A stretch of DNA of 17,666 nt from NCBI GenBank assembly GCA_016789785.1, contig JAEUQE010000196.1:1-17666 (forward strand), read 5' to 3'. Shown piece after piece: positions 1-7,127 of the stretch. Origin of the DNA: Bryobacterales bacterium (GTDB lineage Bacteria; Acidobacteriota; Terriglobia; Bryobacterales; Bryobacteraceae). Both the position numbers and the translations under genes were made by a program. The first letter of the stretch is position 1; each line of letters starts with the position of its first letter. The notes beneath the pieces were generated by a model, which saw only the letters and a program-made list of their open reading frames with translations, was not told the origin of the DNA and did not search any database.

Positions 1-456
1 TATCACGCGATTCTGCATGGAATTCTCGATCAGCCTGTTGTTGTGAACCAGCCCATCGGCCTGCATCCCTCTTCCGAGGTCGTGACAAGACGCGCGGTGG
101 TGGACGGCGGTCAGGAGGCTACAACCGAGTTTCATCCGCTGGCCTCCGGCGGAAGCTTCACGCTCGTTCGTGTTCATCCTCTCACCGGGCGCGCCCATCA
201 GATCCGCGTCCATGCCGAGTGGCTCGGCCATCCCATTGCCGGCGACAAGATGTATGGCGTGCCGGACCACGTGTTTCTCGACTTCCTGAAGGACGGTGTG
301 ACACCCCGGTTGCTCGAAACGCTGATCCTACCCCGGCACGCGCTTCACGCCTCTGAAATGAACTTTCGAACGGAGAACCTCCGTTTCGGTGCTCCTTTCC
401 CACAGGACCTTAAGGAGTTCTGTACTAGCCACATGAGGGTCGTGGCCCCAATTTGA
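1..456 (+). CDS. RluA-family pseudouridine synthase, C-terminal part (5' truncated by window edge)
   Basis: The reading frame is open from base 1 (YHAILHGILDQPVVV...) to a TGA at 454-456, so the GTG at 43 is internal and the true start lies before the window. RluA-type enzymes isomerise specific uridines of rRNA or tRNA to pseudouridine in the cytoplasm. The family signature is the block LTGRAHQIRVHAEWLGHPI followed by GDKMYG, which is the conserved C-terminal part of the catalytic domain. The HRLDxxTSG motif with the catalytic Asp should be upstream, outside the window, so activity cannot be judged here. The ending with 'PRHALHASEMNF' then 'FGAPFPQDLKEF' fits the usual family C-terminus. Which uridine it modifies (RluA, RluC or RluD type) cannot be told from this part. 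Confidence 0.9.
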   Translation, partial: YHAILHGILDQPVVVNQPIGLHPSSEVVTRRAVVDGGQEATTEFHPLASGGSFTLVRVHPLTGRAHQIRVHAEWLGHPIAGDKMYGVPDHVFLDFLKDGVTPRLLETLILPRHALHASEMNFRTENLRFGAPFPQDLKEFCTSHMRVVAPI

Positions 457-514
457 TGGATTCCGCGCTCTAAATTCCGCCAAGTTCTGTGAGAGAGGTG
501 GATTCCAGGCGCGT

Positions 515-2308
515 ATGTCGTATCCTCTTAGTATCGAACCGCAGAAGAGAATTGACGCTACCTCGGGAGCGTTCATCGGCCGCTATCAGGTCCGCAAGGA
601 ACTCGGCCGTGGCGCAATGGGTGTTGTGTACCTCGCCGAGGATCCCGCCATCGGCCGTTCGGTCGCGATCAAGACCGTGAATTTCGATGTCACTTCGGGC
701 GACGCCGAAGAGAAGCTGCTCATGGAGCGCCTCATCAAAGAGGCGCGTTCCGCCGGAAGCCTCACGCACCCCGGCATCATCACGATCTACGACATCGGCC
801 AGACGGCGGCATCCGCATACATCGTGATGGAGTACGTCACGGGCGGAACGCTGCTGGATCGCATGAGGCAGGGCGGCCTCACCGCCGACGATGCGCTCGA
901 ATGGCTGGAGCAGTCAGCAGCCGCGCTCGACTACGCGCACTCCAAGGGTGTGCTGCATCGCGACGTCAAGCCCGCCAATATCATGATCGATGCCACGGGC
1001 CGTGTTCGCATCATGGATTTCGGAATCGCCCGGATCACCGCACAGCAGACGATGAAGCAGACGTCGGTGATGGGAACGCCCGCCTATATGGCGCCCGAGC
1101 AGGTCGCCAACAAGTCAATCTCCGCGGCTTCCGATCAGTTTTCGCTGGCGGTGCTGGCTTACGAACTGCTCTCGGGAAAGAAGCCGTTTGCCGCCGATTC
1201 GATCTCGGCACTGATGTTCAGCATCGTCTATAACGATCCGCTGCCGATTGAAGAAGCGAATCCGGCATTGCCCCATGCCGCCGGTGAAGTGCTGAAGAAG
1301 GCGCTGGCGAAGGAGCCCTCGCAGCGCTATCCGAACTGCAAGCAGATGGCCGCCGCTCTGCGGCAAGCTTTGACGGGTGTCGCGCCAATGGCGCAGGCCG
1401 AGACGACTGCCGGTCTTACGGCTTCGGTTCCGCCTCCCCAAACCGCCGCTACGCCGACCATGACCGCGCTCTTCAACGACGCGCCCTCCGCGGCGACTCC
1501 GCCTGCCGCCGCAACATCCGCGTCTCCAGCCAAGCCCGTTCCGCTACCTTCGGCCACCGTTTCTGCCGCAGCCTCGCAAGCCGTTCCAGCGCCGCACGCT
1601 TCCGAGCCGCCGGCCCAAACCATCGCCAGCCGCACCATCAACCGGATGGCCCAAGACGATGAGCGGAAGACGGGCATGAACCCGCTTGTCATCGGTGGCA
1701 TCGCAGCAGTGGTCTTACTCGCGGCTGGTGTGGCCCTTTGGCAGTCTTCCTCCACCAAGGAACCGGCTCCTGAGCCCGCCAAACAGGAAGCCCCGAGCCC
1801 GGTGGCCTCCGCACCCGCCGCGAAGTCACCGCAGCCAGCCACGCCCGTTGCCCCCGCGGCGAAGACCGCTCCCGCGCAAGCGAGTCCGTCATCACCTGCG
1901 ACGAAGAGTGTCAGCGCTGCTTTGGCGAAACTTGAAATCTACACCACTCCGTCGGGCGCTACCGTGAAGTCGGGCGACCAGACCTGTGTGTCGCCTTGCA
2001 ACTTTGAACTGAAGCCTGGAGAGCACAAGGTTAGCGTCATGCTGGAGGGCTACAAGCCCGAGATCCGGATCGTGTCAGTCACCGAACCCAAGGAGTTGCA
2101 TTTGACCCTGCGGCAGCCCATGGGCACACTGATCATGCCGGAGCCGGTGGGCGCGACTGTGACCGTCGCAGGGAAGACTCTCACTGTACCGCTTTCCGTG
2201 CAACTGCCGGCGGGTTCCCACAAGATCGAAGTGAACAACAAGGGCAACGTGTTCACCCACACGGTCAAGATCGAAGACGACACCCCTACCACGGTACGTT
2301 TGCAGTAA
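515..2308 (+). CDS. Transmembrane serine/threonine protein kinase with two C-terminal PEGA domains
   Basis: 597-residue Hanks-type kinase. The catalytic domain spans about residues 22-285. It has a glycine loop LGRGAMGVV (about 30-38), K53 in VAIK, E76 in the C-helix, HRDVKPAN with D150, K152 and N155, DFG at 168-170 and APE at 193-195, so all key residues are present and it should be active. An Ala/Pro-rich linker (about 290-385) leads to one membrane helix (about 391-411, IGGIAAVVLLAAGVALW), then a second Ala/Pro linker. Two PEGA-type beta domains follow: about 472-525, containing a CVSPC pair that could form a disulfide, and about 530-597. The topology implied is kinase inside, PEGA outside, so PEGA probably senses or binds the envelope (inference). 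The ATG at 515 has only a weak AGG 5 nt upstream, but it leaves a normal short leader before the kinase fold. It begins 58 nt after the pseudouridine synthase stop. Substrates are unknown. Confidence 0.93.
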   Translation: MSYPLSIEPQKRIDATSGAFIGRYQVRKELGRGAMGVVYLAEDPAIGRSVAIKTVNFDVTSGDAEEKLLMERLIKEARSAGSLTHPGIITIYDIGQTAASAYIVMEYVTGGTLLDRMRQGGLTADDALEWLEQSAAALDYAHSKGVLHRDVKPANIMIDATGRVRIMDFGIARITAQQTMKQTSVMGTPAYMAPEQVANKSISAASDQFSLAVLAYELLSGKKPFAADSISALMFSIVYNDPLPIEEANPALPHAAGEVLKKALAKEPSQRYPNCKQMAAALRQALTGVAPMAQAETTAGLTASVPPPQTAATPTMTALFNDAPSAATPPAAATSASPAKPVPLPSATVSAAASQAVPAPHASEPPAQTIASRTINRMAQDDERKTGMNPLVIGGIAAVVLLAAGVALWQSSSTKEPAPEPAKQEAPSPVASAPAAKSPQPATPVAPAAKTAPAQASPSSPATKSVSAALAKLEIYTTPSGATVKSGDQTCVSPCNFELKPGEHKVSVMLEGYKPEIRIVSVTEPKELHLTLRQPMGTLIMPEPVGATVTVAGKTLTVPLSVQLPAGSHKIEVNNKGNVFTHTVKIEDDTPTTVRLQ

Positions 2309-2337
2309 TGCGGCAAGAGTAAACTCTCCCGTCCCCG

Positions 2338-2355
2338 GCGGCGAGAAGTCGCCGC
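2338..2355 (+). terminator. Hairpin after the kinase gene, possible terminator
   Basis: GCGGCGA-GAAG-TCGCCGC is a perfect 7-bp GC-rich stem with a 4-nt loop, starting 30 nt after the kinase stop. No T-tract follows, so intrinsic termination is uncertain. A second, weaker inverted repeat (TTCTCC...GGAGAA, 2365-2382) follows directly. Both lie in the 181-nt gap before the GMC oxidoreductase gene. Confidence 0.35.
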
Positions 2356-2489
2356 TTCAGCGCCTTCTCCGCTCGTGGAGAAAATCGACTGCCGTGGGTT
2401 CTCCGATGTGGCGCCGGCTGGCTGGCGAGATGTTCCGTCCTCCGCAGCAGACATCTTCCGGCTGCGGCTCCTGTGGGATACTTCCTCTA

Positions 2490-4136
2490 ATGCAAATCGC
2501 ACCACGCCGAGAAACGTTTGATGCCATCGTAGTGGGCTCAGGAGCCACTGGAGGTTGGGCCGCGAAGAAGCTTACCGAAGGCGGCCTGCGCGTCGCCTTG
2601 CTTGAAGCGGGCCCAAAGATCACCCAGGCGGACTTCACCGAACACAAACAAGCATGGCAGTTGCCGTATCTCGGCATGTCGCCGAAGATCATTCCCGACC
2701 GTCCCATTCAAGGCCAGTGCTACGCCTGCTCGGAGCACAACTACAAGTGGTTCGTGAACGACGTGGAGAACCCCTATACGCAGGCGAAGCCGTTCAACTG
2801 GATTCGCCAGCGAGTGCTTGGCGGACGAAGTATGAGTTGGGGGCGGCAGAGCTACCGCATGAGCAACCTCGACTTCAAGGCCGCATCGCACGACGGCTAC
2901 GACGTCGATTGGCCCATTTCCTACGAAGACCTTGTTCCCTATTACGAAGAGGTCGAAAAGTATGTCGGCATCAGCGGCATGGCCGAAGGTCTGCCGCAGC
3001 TTCCCGACAGCCTCTTCCTTCCTCCGATGGACATGACATGCGGCGAGTTGAAGCTGCGCAGCGCCGTTAAGGACAAATTCGGGCACACAGTCACCATCGG
3101 CCGCACGGCGATTCTCACGAAGAATCACAATGGGCGCGCGGCCTGCCACTATTGCGGACCTTGCGAGCGCGGCTGCATCACGAACTCGTATTTTTCGTCA
3201 CCCTTCACCACCGTCGCGGATGCCGGCAAGACGGGACGCCTCTCCCTCATCACCGACGCCGTCTGCAGTCACGTGCTGATGAAGGACGGCAAGGCCGATG
3301 GTGTTGCCTACATCGACCGTACTTCCAGGCAGCCTCGGGAAGTGCGCGCCAAGGTCGTCGTCATGTGCGCATCCACACTTGAGTCCACTCGCCTGTTGAT
3401 GAATTCGAAGATCTGCAATTCCAGCGGCGCGCTGGGCAAATATCTGATGGACCACATCTATCAGGGCGGTGCGGCAGGCATCATGCCCGATATCGAAGCC
3501 AAGCCTTGGGCCGGCGCGCCGCGAAGACCCAACGGCATCTACATTCCTCGCTTCCGCAACGTGAAGGAGAAGGAGACCAACGGCTTCATCCGTGGCTACG
3601 GCTATCAGGGCGGATCGAGTGTCAACTTCAACATGGGCGCCCCCGGCTTCGGTGCATCCTACAAAAACGCCGTTCGCAATGGCTTCTGGGGCATCAACAT
3701 CGCGCTCTGGGGCGAGTGTCTCGCTCGCAAGGAGAACCACGTCGAGATCGACAACTCACGCGTCGATGCGTGGGGCATCCCCGTCCTCAAGATCAGCGCC
3801 GATTGGAGCGACAACGAAAAGAAAATGTGGCACGACGGCCAGGAACAGGCGGCCGAGATGCTGAAGGCCGCGGGAGCCGTGGATGTCCACAAGACCGGGC
3901 AGTACTCCATCCCTGGCTTCTGCATTCACGAGATCGGAACTGCTCGCATGGGCAACGACCCGAAGACCAGCGTGCTCAACAAATATGCACAGGCTCACGA
4001 CGTGGAGAACATCTTCGTCACCGATGGCGCGGCATGGGTGTCCAGCGGTTGCCAAAATCCCACGCTCACCATGATGGCCATCACCGTGCGCGCTTGCGAC
4101 TACATCCTTCGCGAGTATTTGAAAAAGGCGGCTTGA
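2490..4136 (+). CDS. GMC-family FAD-dependent oxidoreductase with a four-Cys ferredoxin-like motif
   Basis: 548 residues from the ATG at 2490. Family members oxidise alcohols or sugars using FAD. Residues about 10-35 hold the dinucleotide motif VVGSGATGG, followed by LLEAG. The C-terminal GMC domain contains IHEIGTARMG with H480 and CQNPTLT with N523, the expected catalytic His/Asn pair. An extra feature is CHYCGPCERGC (C219, C222, C225, C229), a C-x2-C-x2-C-x3-C spacing like a ferredoxin cluster site; some periplasmic FAD sugar dehydrogenases carry Fe-S clusters near this region. No signal peptide is visible. A frame extension to a GTG at 2394 gives a non-homologous-looking leader, so I prefer 2490, although its Shine-Dalgarno is weak. 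The stop overlaps the next start (TGATG), implying translational coupling with the cytochrome-like gene. The substrate is unknown. No gluconate-dehydrogenase subunit 3 gene is visible nearby. Confidence 0.9.
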   Translation: MQIAPRRETFDAIVVGSGATGGWAAKKLTEGGLRVALLEAGPKITQADFTEHKQAWQLPYLGMSPKIIPDRPIQGQCYACSEHNYKWFVNDVENPYTQAKPFNWIRQRVLGGRSMSWGRQSYRMSNLDFKAASHDGYDVDWPISYEDLVPYYEEVEKYVGISGMAEGLPQLPDSLFLPPMDMTCGELKLRSAVKDKFGHTVTIGRTAILTKNHNGRAACHYCGPCERGCITNSYFSSPFTTVADAGKTGRLSLITDAVCSHVLMKDGKADGVAYIDRTSRQPREVRAKVVVMCASTLESTRLLMNSKICNSSGALGKYLMDHIYQGGAAGIMPDIEAKPWAGAPRRPNGIYIPRFRNVKEKETNGFIRGYGYQGGSSVNFNMGAPGFGASYKNAVRNGFWGINIALWGECLARKENHVEIDNSRVDAWGIPVLKISADWSDNEKKMWHDGQEQAAEMLKAAGAVDVHKTGQYSIPGFCIHEIGTARMGNDPKTSVLNKYAQAHDVENIFVTDGAAWVSSGCQNPTLTMMAITVRACDYILREYLKKAA

Positions 4137-6427
4137 TGTTTCGGACGTCGCTCTTGTTCATCGCCCAGATTGCCGTTGCGGCGGACGCGGATACCTTCTC
4201 CTCCTACGTCCGGCCGGTGCTGGCTCGGAACTGCGGCGCTTGTCACAACCATCAGAATCCCAAGAACCGCATCGATTTCCTGAAAGCGAATACCGCAAAG
4301 GACATCGAGCAATCGCGAGGACTCTGGCGCAACGTCGCCACGCAACTGCGCAATCGCACCATGCCGCCGTCGGCCTCCACGCTCACCGAGGACGACCGCT
4401 TGAAGGTGTCGCAATGGGTCAGTGACCGTCTGCGCCAGACCGCGTGCTCCACTGGCGAATATGCGGGCTCCGTGCCTGCGCACCGTCTGAACCGCCGCGA
4501 GTACCGCAACACCATTCGCGACCTCTTCGGCATCGACTATCCCGTGCATGACGTCTTCCCTGCGGATGGTTCCGGCGGAGAAGGCTTCGATACCAACGGC
4601 GAGACGCTCTACATCCCGCCAATCCTGATGGAGCGCTACCTCGAGGCTGCGCAACAGGTGCTCGACCGCGCCATCGTCACGCCCGCATTGAGCAAAGTGA
4701 CACCCTCGGCATCGCTCACGCCTCCCGCCGCCGTCGGACGCAATGGCCGCCGTGCCGTGCAGCCGAACGAGCAACTCGGCGCCAGCTTCTCCATCTACAT
4801 GGACGGTGAATACGAACTGCGCGTGTGGCTCGAGCGCCCGCGCGTCCAGCCATTTCGCGTCAAGCTGATTCTGGATGGCGCCGAGGCGGGCATCCTTGCA
4901 TATCCCAAGGACTCCGCCGGTGGGCCCACGGCTCGCGGTCAGACCGTGAGGTTGTCACGCGGCCCGCACGCGGTCGCGATTGTGCCTCTCGATCTGCCCA
5001 TCGATCTGTACTCGGTGAACGTGGAGCAGCGCGCGCAGGAACCGTCTATCGAAAAGAAGGCTGTGCACTACCGCCTCTTCGGTACGGAGCCCGGCGAGAC
5101 TCCTTCTCAACCTCGCACCGCCGCGCGCCGCTTGCTGGCAAACTTCCTGCGCAAGGCATTTCGGCGGCCCGTGGATGCCGCCGAAATCGAGAAGTTCATG
5201 AAGCTCTACGATCGCGCGGCCGAACGCAACGATCCTTATGAAGAGCGTGTGAAGCTGATGCTCAAGGCAGTGCTCGTCTCGCCGGACTTCCTTTTCAAGA
5301 TGGAAGAACGCCACGACGACTCGGCCATTCGCCCACTTCGCCAGCATGAACTCGCAACGCGGCTCTCGTACTTCCTATGGTCGACAATGCCGGATGAAGA
5401 GTTGATGCGCATCGCCGCCCAGGGCCGGCTTCAGGATCCAGTGGTTCTGTTGGAGCAAGTGGATCGAATGCTGGACGATCCACGCTCGCGGTCGTTCGCC
5501 AATGCGTTCATCGGGCAATGGCTCGGCACGCAGGATGTTGGCGGACGCGTTGCCCCGGCGGTTTCCGAAGTGCAGCACTACTACACACCGGATGTCGCGG
5601 CGGATCTGCGCGAAGAGCCGGTTCTGCTCTTTCATCACATGCTGGCGGACAACCTCAGTCTGCTCGATTTGGTCGACGGCAACTACAGCTTCCTCAATGA
5701 ACGGCTGGTACGGTTCTATGAACTGACTGCCGACTTGAAGCATGTCCAGGGCAACGGGTTTCAAAAGGTCGAGTGGCCGGACCGGCGGCGCGGTGGCGTG
5801 CTGGGTTTGGGTGCCGTGCTTGCCGTAACATCGCACTTCAAGCAGACCAGCCCGGTGTTGCGCGGCGCGTGGATTCTGGAGACGCTGTTTGGGACGCCGG
5901 TGCCATCACCACCACCAGACGTTCCGCCACTCGAAACCGCGGCGGCGAAAAAACGCAAGATCACCATGCGGCAGCAGTTGATGGAGCATCGCGCAAATCC
6001 GGCATGCTCGGCTTGTCACAATCTGATGGATCCCATCGGCTTCGGCTTGGAGAACTTCGATTGGTTGGGGCGGTGGCGTGAGACGGAAGAGAGCGGTCAG
6101 CCTCTGGATACGGCGGGCACGATGCCGTCCGGTGAGAAGTTCCATGGACCCGTGGAACTCCGGCAGGTCCTCCTCAATCGCAAAGAAGAATTCGTGCGGC
6201 ATGTCACGGCGAAAGTGCTGGGCTATGCATTGGGCCGCAACTTGCATGATGCGGATCAATGCACGATTCAACGCATCGCCGAGCAGCTGGAAAAGGATGG
6301 CTATCGTGCACGCACGTTGATTCGTGAGATCGTGCTCTCGGCGCAGTTTCGCAGCAGTCAGGGCAAGGTGGCGGCGGTCGAGTTGACCTCCACCGCCCCG
6401 CGCAAGCGAGCGAGATTGGAGAAGTGA
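4136..6427 (+). CDS. Exported cytochrome c-like DUF1587/DUF1595/DUF1592/DUF1588/DUF1585 protein
   Basis: 763 residues. The ATG overlaps the preceding TGA by one base; the frame is open further upstream inside the GMC gene, but that part is an out-of-frame shadow. A short signal peptide (MFRTSLLFIAQIAVAA) precedes a cytochrome-c-like domain with C33-G-A-C36-H37 in CGACHNH. Next come DUF1587 (about 115-180, HRLNRREYRNTIRDLFGID), a beta-rich segment (about 190-315), DUF1595 (about 328-390, FLRKAFRRPV), DUF1592 (about 399-525, RLSYFLWSTMPDEEL), DUF1588 (about 550-650, with C624-S-A-C627-H628 in CSACHNLMDPIGFGLENFD) and DUF1585 (about 666-740). This domain order is typical of large Planctomycetes and Acidobacteria proteins of unknown function. 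Heme c binding at the first CxxCH is likely; at the second it is possible. It probably acts in the periplasm, receiving electrons from the coupled flavoprotein (inference). Confidence 0.9.
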   Translation: MFRTSLLFIAQIAVAADADTFSSYVRPVLARNCGACHNHQNPKNRIDFLKANTAKDIEQSRGLWRNVATQLRNRTMPPSASTLTEDDRLKVSQWVSDRLRQTACSTGEYAGSVPAHRLNRREYRNTIRDLFGIDYPVHDVFPADGSGGEGFDTNGETLYIPPILMERYLEAAQQVLDRAIVTPALSKVTPSASLTPPAAVGRNGRRAVQPNEQLGASFSIYMDGEYELRVWLERPRVQPFRVKLILDGAEAGILAYPKDSAGGPTARGQTVRLSRGPHAVAIVPLDLPIDLYSVNVEQRAQEPSIEKKAVHYRLFGTEPGETPSQPRTAARRLLANFLRKAFRRPVDAAEIEKFMKLYDRAAERNDPYEERVKLMLKAVLVSPDFLFKMEERHDDSAIRPLRQHELATRLSYFLWSTMPDEELMRIAAQGRLQDPVVLLEQVDRMLDDPRSRSFANAFIGQWLGTQDVGGRVAPAVSEVQHYYTPDVAADLREEPVLLFHHMLADNLSLLDLVDGNYSFLNERLVRFYELTADLKHVQGNGFQKVEWPDRRRGGVLGLGAVLAVTSHFKQTSPVLRGAWILETLFGTPVPSPPPDVPPLETAAAKKRKITMRQQLMEHRANPACSACHNLMDPIGFGLENFDWLGRWRETEESGQPLDTAGTMPSGEKFHGPVELRQVLLNRKEEFVRHVTAKVLGYALGRNLHDADQCTIQRIAEQLEKDGYRARTLIREIVLSAQFRSSQGKVAAVELTSTAPRKRARLEK

Positions 6428-6448
6428 GCGGGGCCACGCGCACGTAGC

Positions 6449-6489
6449 GCAGGCAATCATGCCTGCCGCTTCCCCTCTCCAGGGGAAGC
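6449..6489 (+). terminator. Two tandem hairpins after the DUF1592 gene
   Basis: Hairpin 1 is GCAGGCA-ATCA-TGCCTGC (6449-6466). Hairpin 2 is GCTTCCCCT-CTCC-AGGGGAAGC (6468-6489), a perfect 9-bp stem. Only one base separates them. The second is followed by a T-rich stretch (TGTTTCGTTTTCG, 6492-6504), so it could work as a terminator, placing DUF1552 in a separate transcript. They could instead be a dispersed intergenic repeat. I see nothing else identifiable between 6428 and 6690. Confidence 0.45.
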
Positions 6490-6690
6490 CTGTTTCGTTT
6501 TCGAAGCTCGTCGCTGCGGAGGCTATCGATTGTTCACCCCTTGGAAGCACGTGACCGGAACTTTGGCCTTTCAGAAGGTGTCAGCTTGAGAGCCGGCACG
6601 GCACGCTTGGGTGCGATACCTCGCCTCGGGCACCTATCATGTACGAGACCGCACTGAATGAGACAGTCTACTCAGCTATCATGGCTAAAG

Positions 6691-6870
6691 ATGAAAACGT
6701 TCCTCGTGACGATACGTCAAGCCAAGGCGAACCTCTCTCGATTGCTTAGCCGGGTCGCGATTGGTGAAGTGAAGAGGAAACGAACGCCCGGTCAACTGAA
6801 GGGAATACTCAAGGTCGGGCCAGAGTTCTTCGAACCCCTACCGGATCGTGAGTTGGCCCGCTGGGAGTAG
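6691..6870 (+). CDS. Phd/YefM-type antitoxin remnant, internally deleted (VapB-like)
   Basis: 59 residues from the ATG at 6691; the upstream in-frame start at 6658 adds a leader unlike the family. The N-terminal block KTFLVTIRQAKANLSRLLSRVAIGE matches the DNA-binding half of Phd/YefM antitoxins. The C-terminal block PGQLKGILKVGPEFFEPL then PDRELARWE matches the toxin-binding tail seen in antitoxins paired with PIN toxins. Between them the family normally has about 15 residues of the type 'EEIVIARAGKPVARLVP'; here VAIGEV runs straight into KRKRTPG. The frame is intact, so a short protein could be made, but probably not a properly folded antitoxin. It sits directly before a broken toxin gene. 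The identity rests on motif recall, without a database search. Confidence 0.65.
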   Translation: MKTFLVTIRQAKANLSRLLSRVAIGEVKRKRTPGQLKGILKVGPEFFEPLPDRELARWE

Positions 6871-6872
6871 CC

Positions 6873-7119
6873 TACGCGCTATCGTGGTGGCTCGCTCGCT
6901 GACGATCCTGCTCTATCCAGGCCAGCTTTGAGAGCGATTGCGGATACGCGCAACCGGATCTACGTGAGCGCCGCCTCCGCTTGGGAGATCGCCACCAAAG
7001 TCCGCCTGGGAAAACTGCCCAGTGCCACCCGCCTGGCGGCGGACTTCGGCGGATATCCGGAAAGAGCAGGCTCTCAAATCTTGCCGATCTCCGGCGAGCG
7101 GAATAGTGATAATCTTTGA
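6873..7119 (+). pseudogene. Broken PIN-domain toxin (VapC-like)
   Basis: Two base after the antitoxin stop, the frame at 6873-6896 reads YALSWWLA, the part that normally follows the first active-site Asp (LLDTHALLWWLAD); the start codon and that Asp are missing. A CGCT duplication (6897-6900) shifts the frame. From 6901 the other frame continues DDPALSRPALRAIAD...YVSAASAWEIATKVRLGKLP...ILPIS, an excellent match to PIN toxins of the VapC type, including the Glu of the WEI motif. It then runs into an unrelated tail (GERNSDNL) and a TGA at 7117-7119. The C-terminal half with the DPFDR active-site segment is absent. The product cannot be an active RNase. Its stop region overlaps the Shine-Dalgarno of the DUF1552 gene. 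Confidence 0.75.
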
Positions 7120-7127
7120 GGAAATCG

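Noticed and set aside
1327..1842. 171-codon Ala/Gly-rich frame on the minus strand
   Set aside because: Antisense to the Ala/Pro-rich linker of the kinase, whose codon bias keeps the opposite strand free of stops.
2394..2489. N-terminal extension of the GMC oxidoreductase from a GTG
   Set aside because: The added 32 residues resemble neither a signal peptide nor the family, and the flavin motif normally begins close to the N-terminus.
3506..4135. 210-codon upstream extension of the DUF1592 frame
   Set aside because: It is out of frame inside the conserved C-terminal half of the GMC gene; the ATG at 4136 gives a signal peptide and an overlapping stop/start.
6634..6683. CTATCATG occurring twice 42 bp apart before the antitoxin
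   Set aside because: An 8-mer repeated once, with no supporting context, is compatible with chance.
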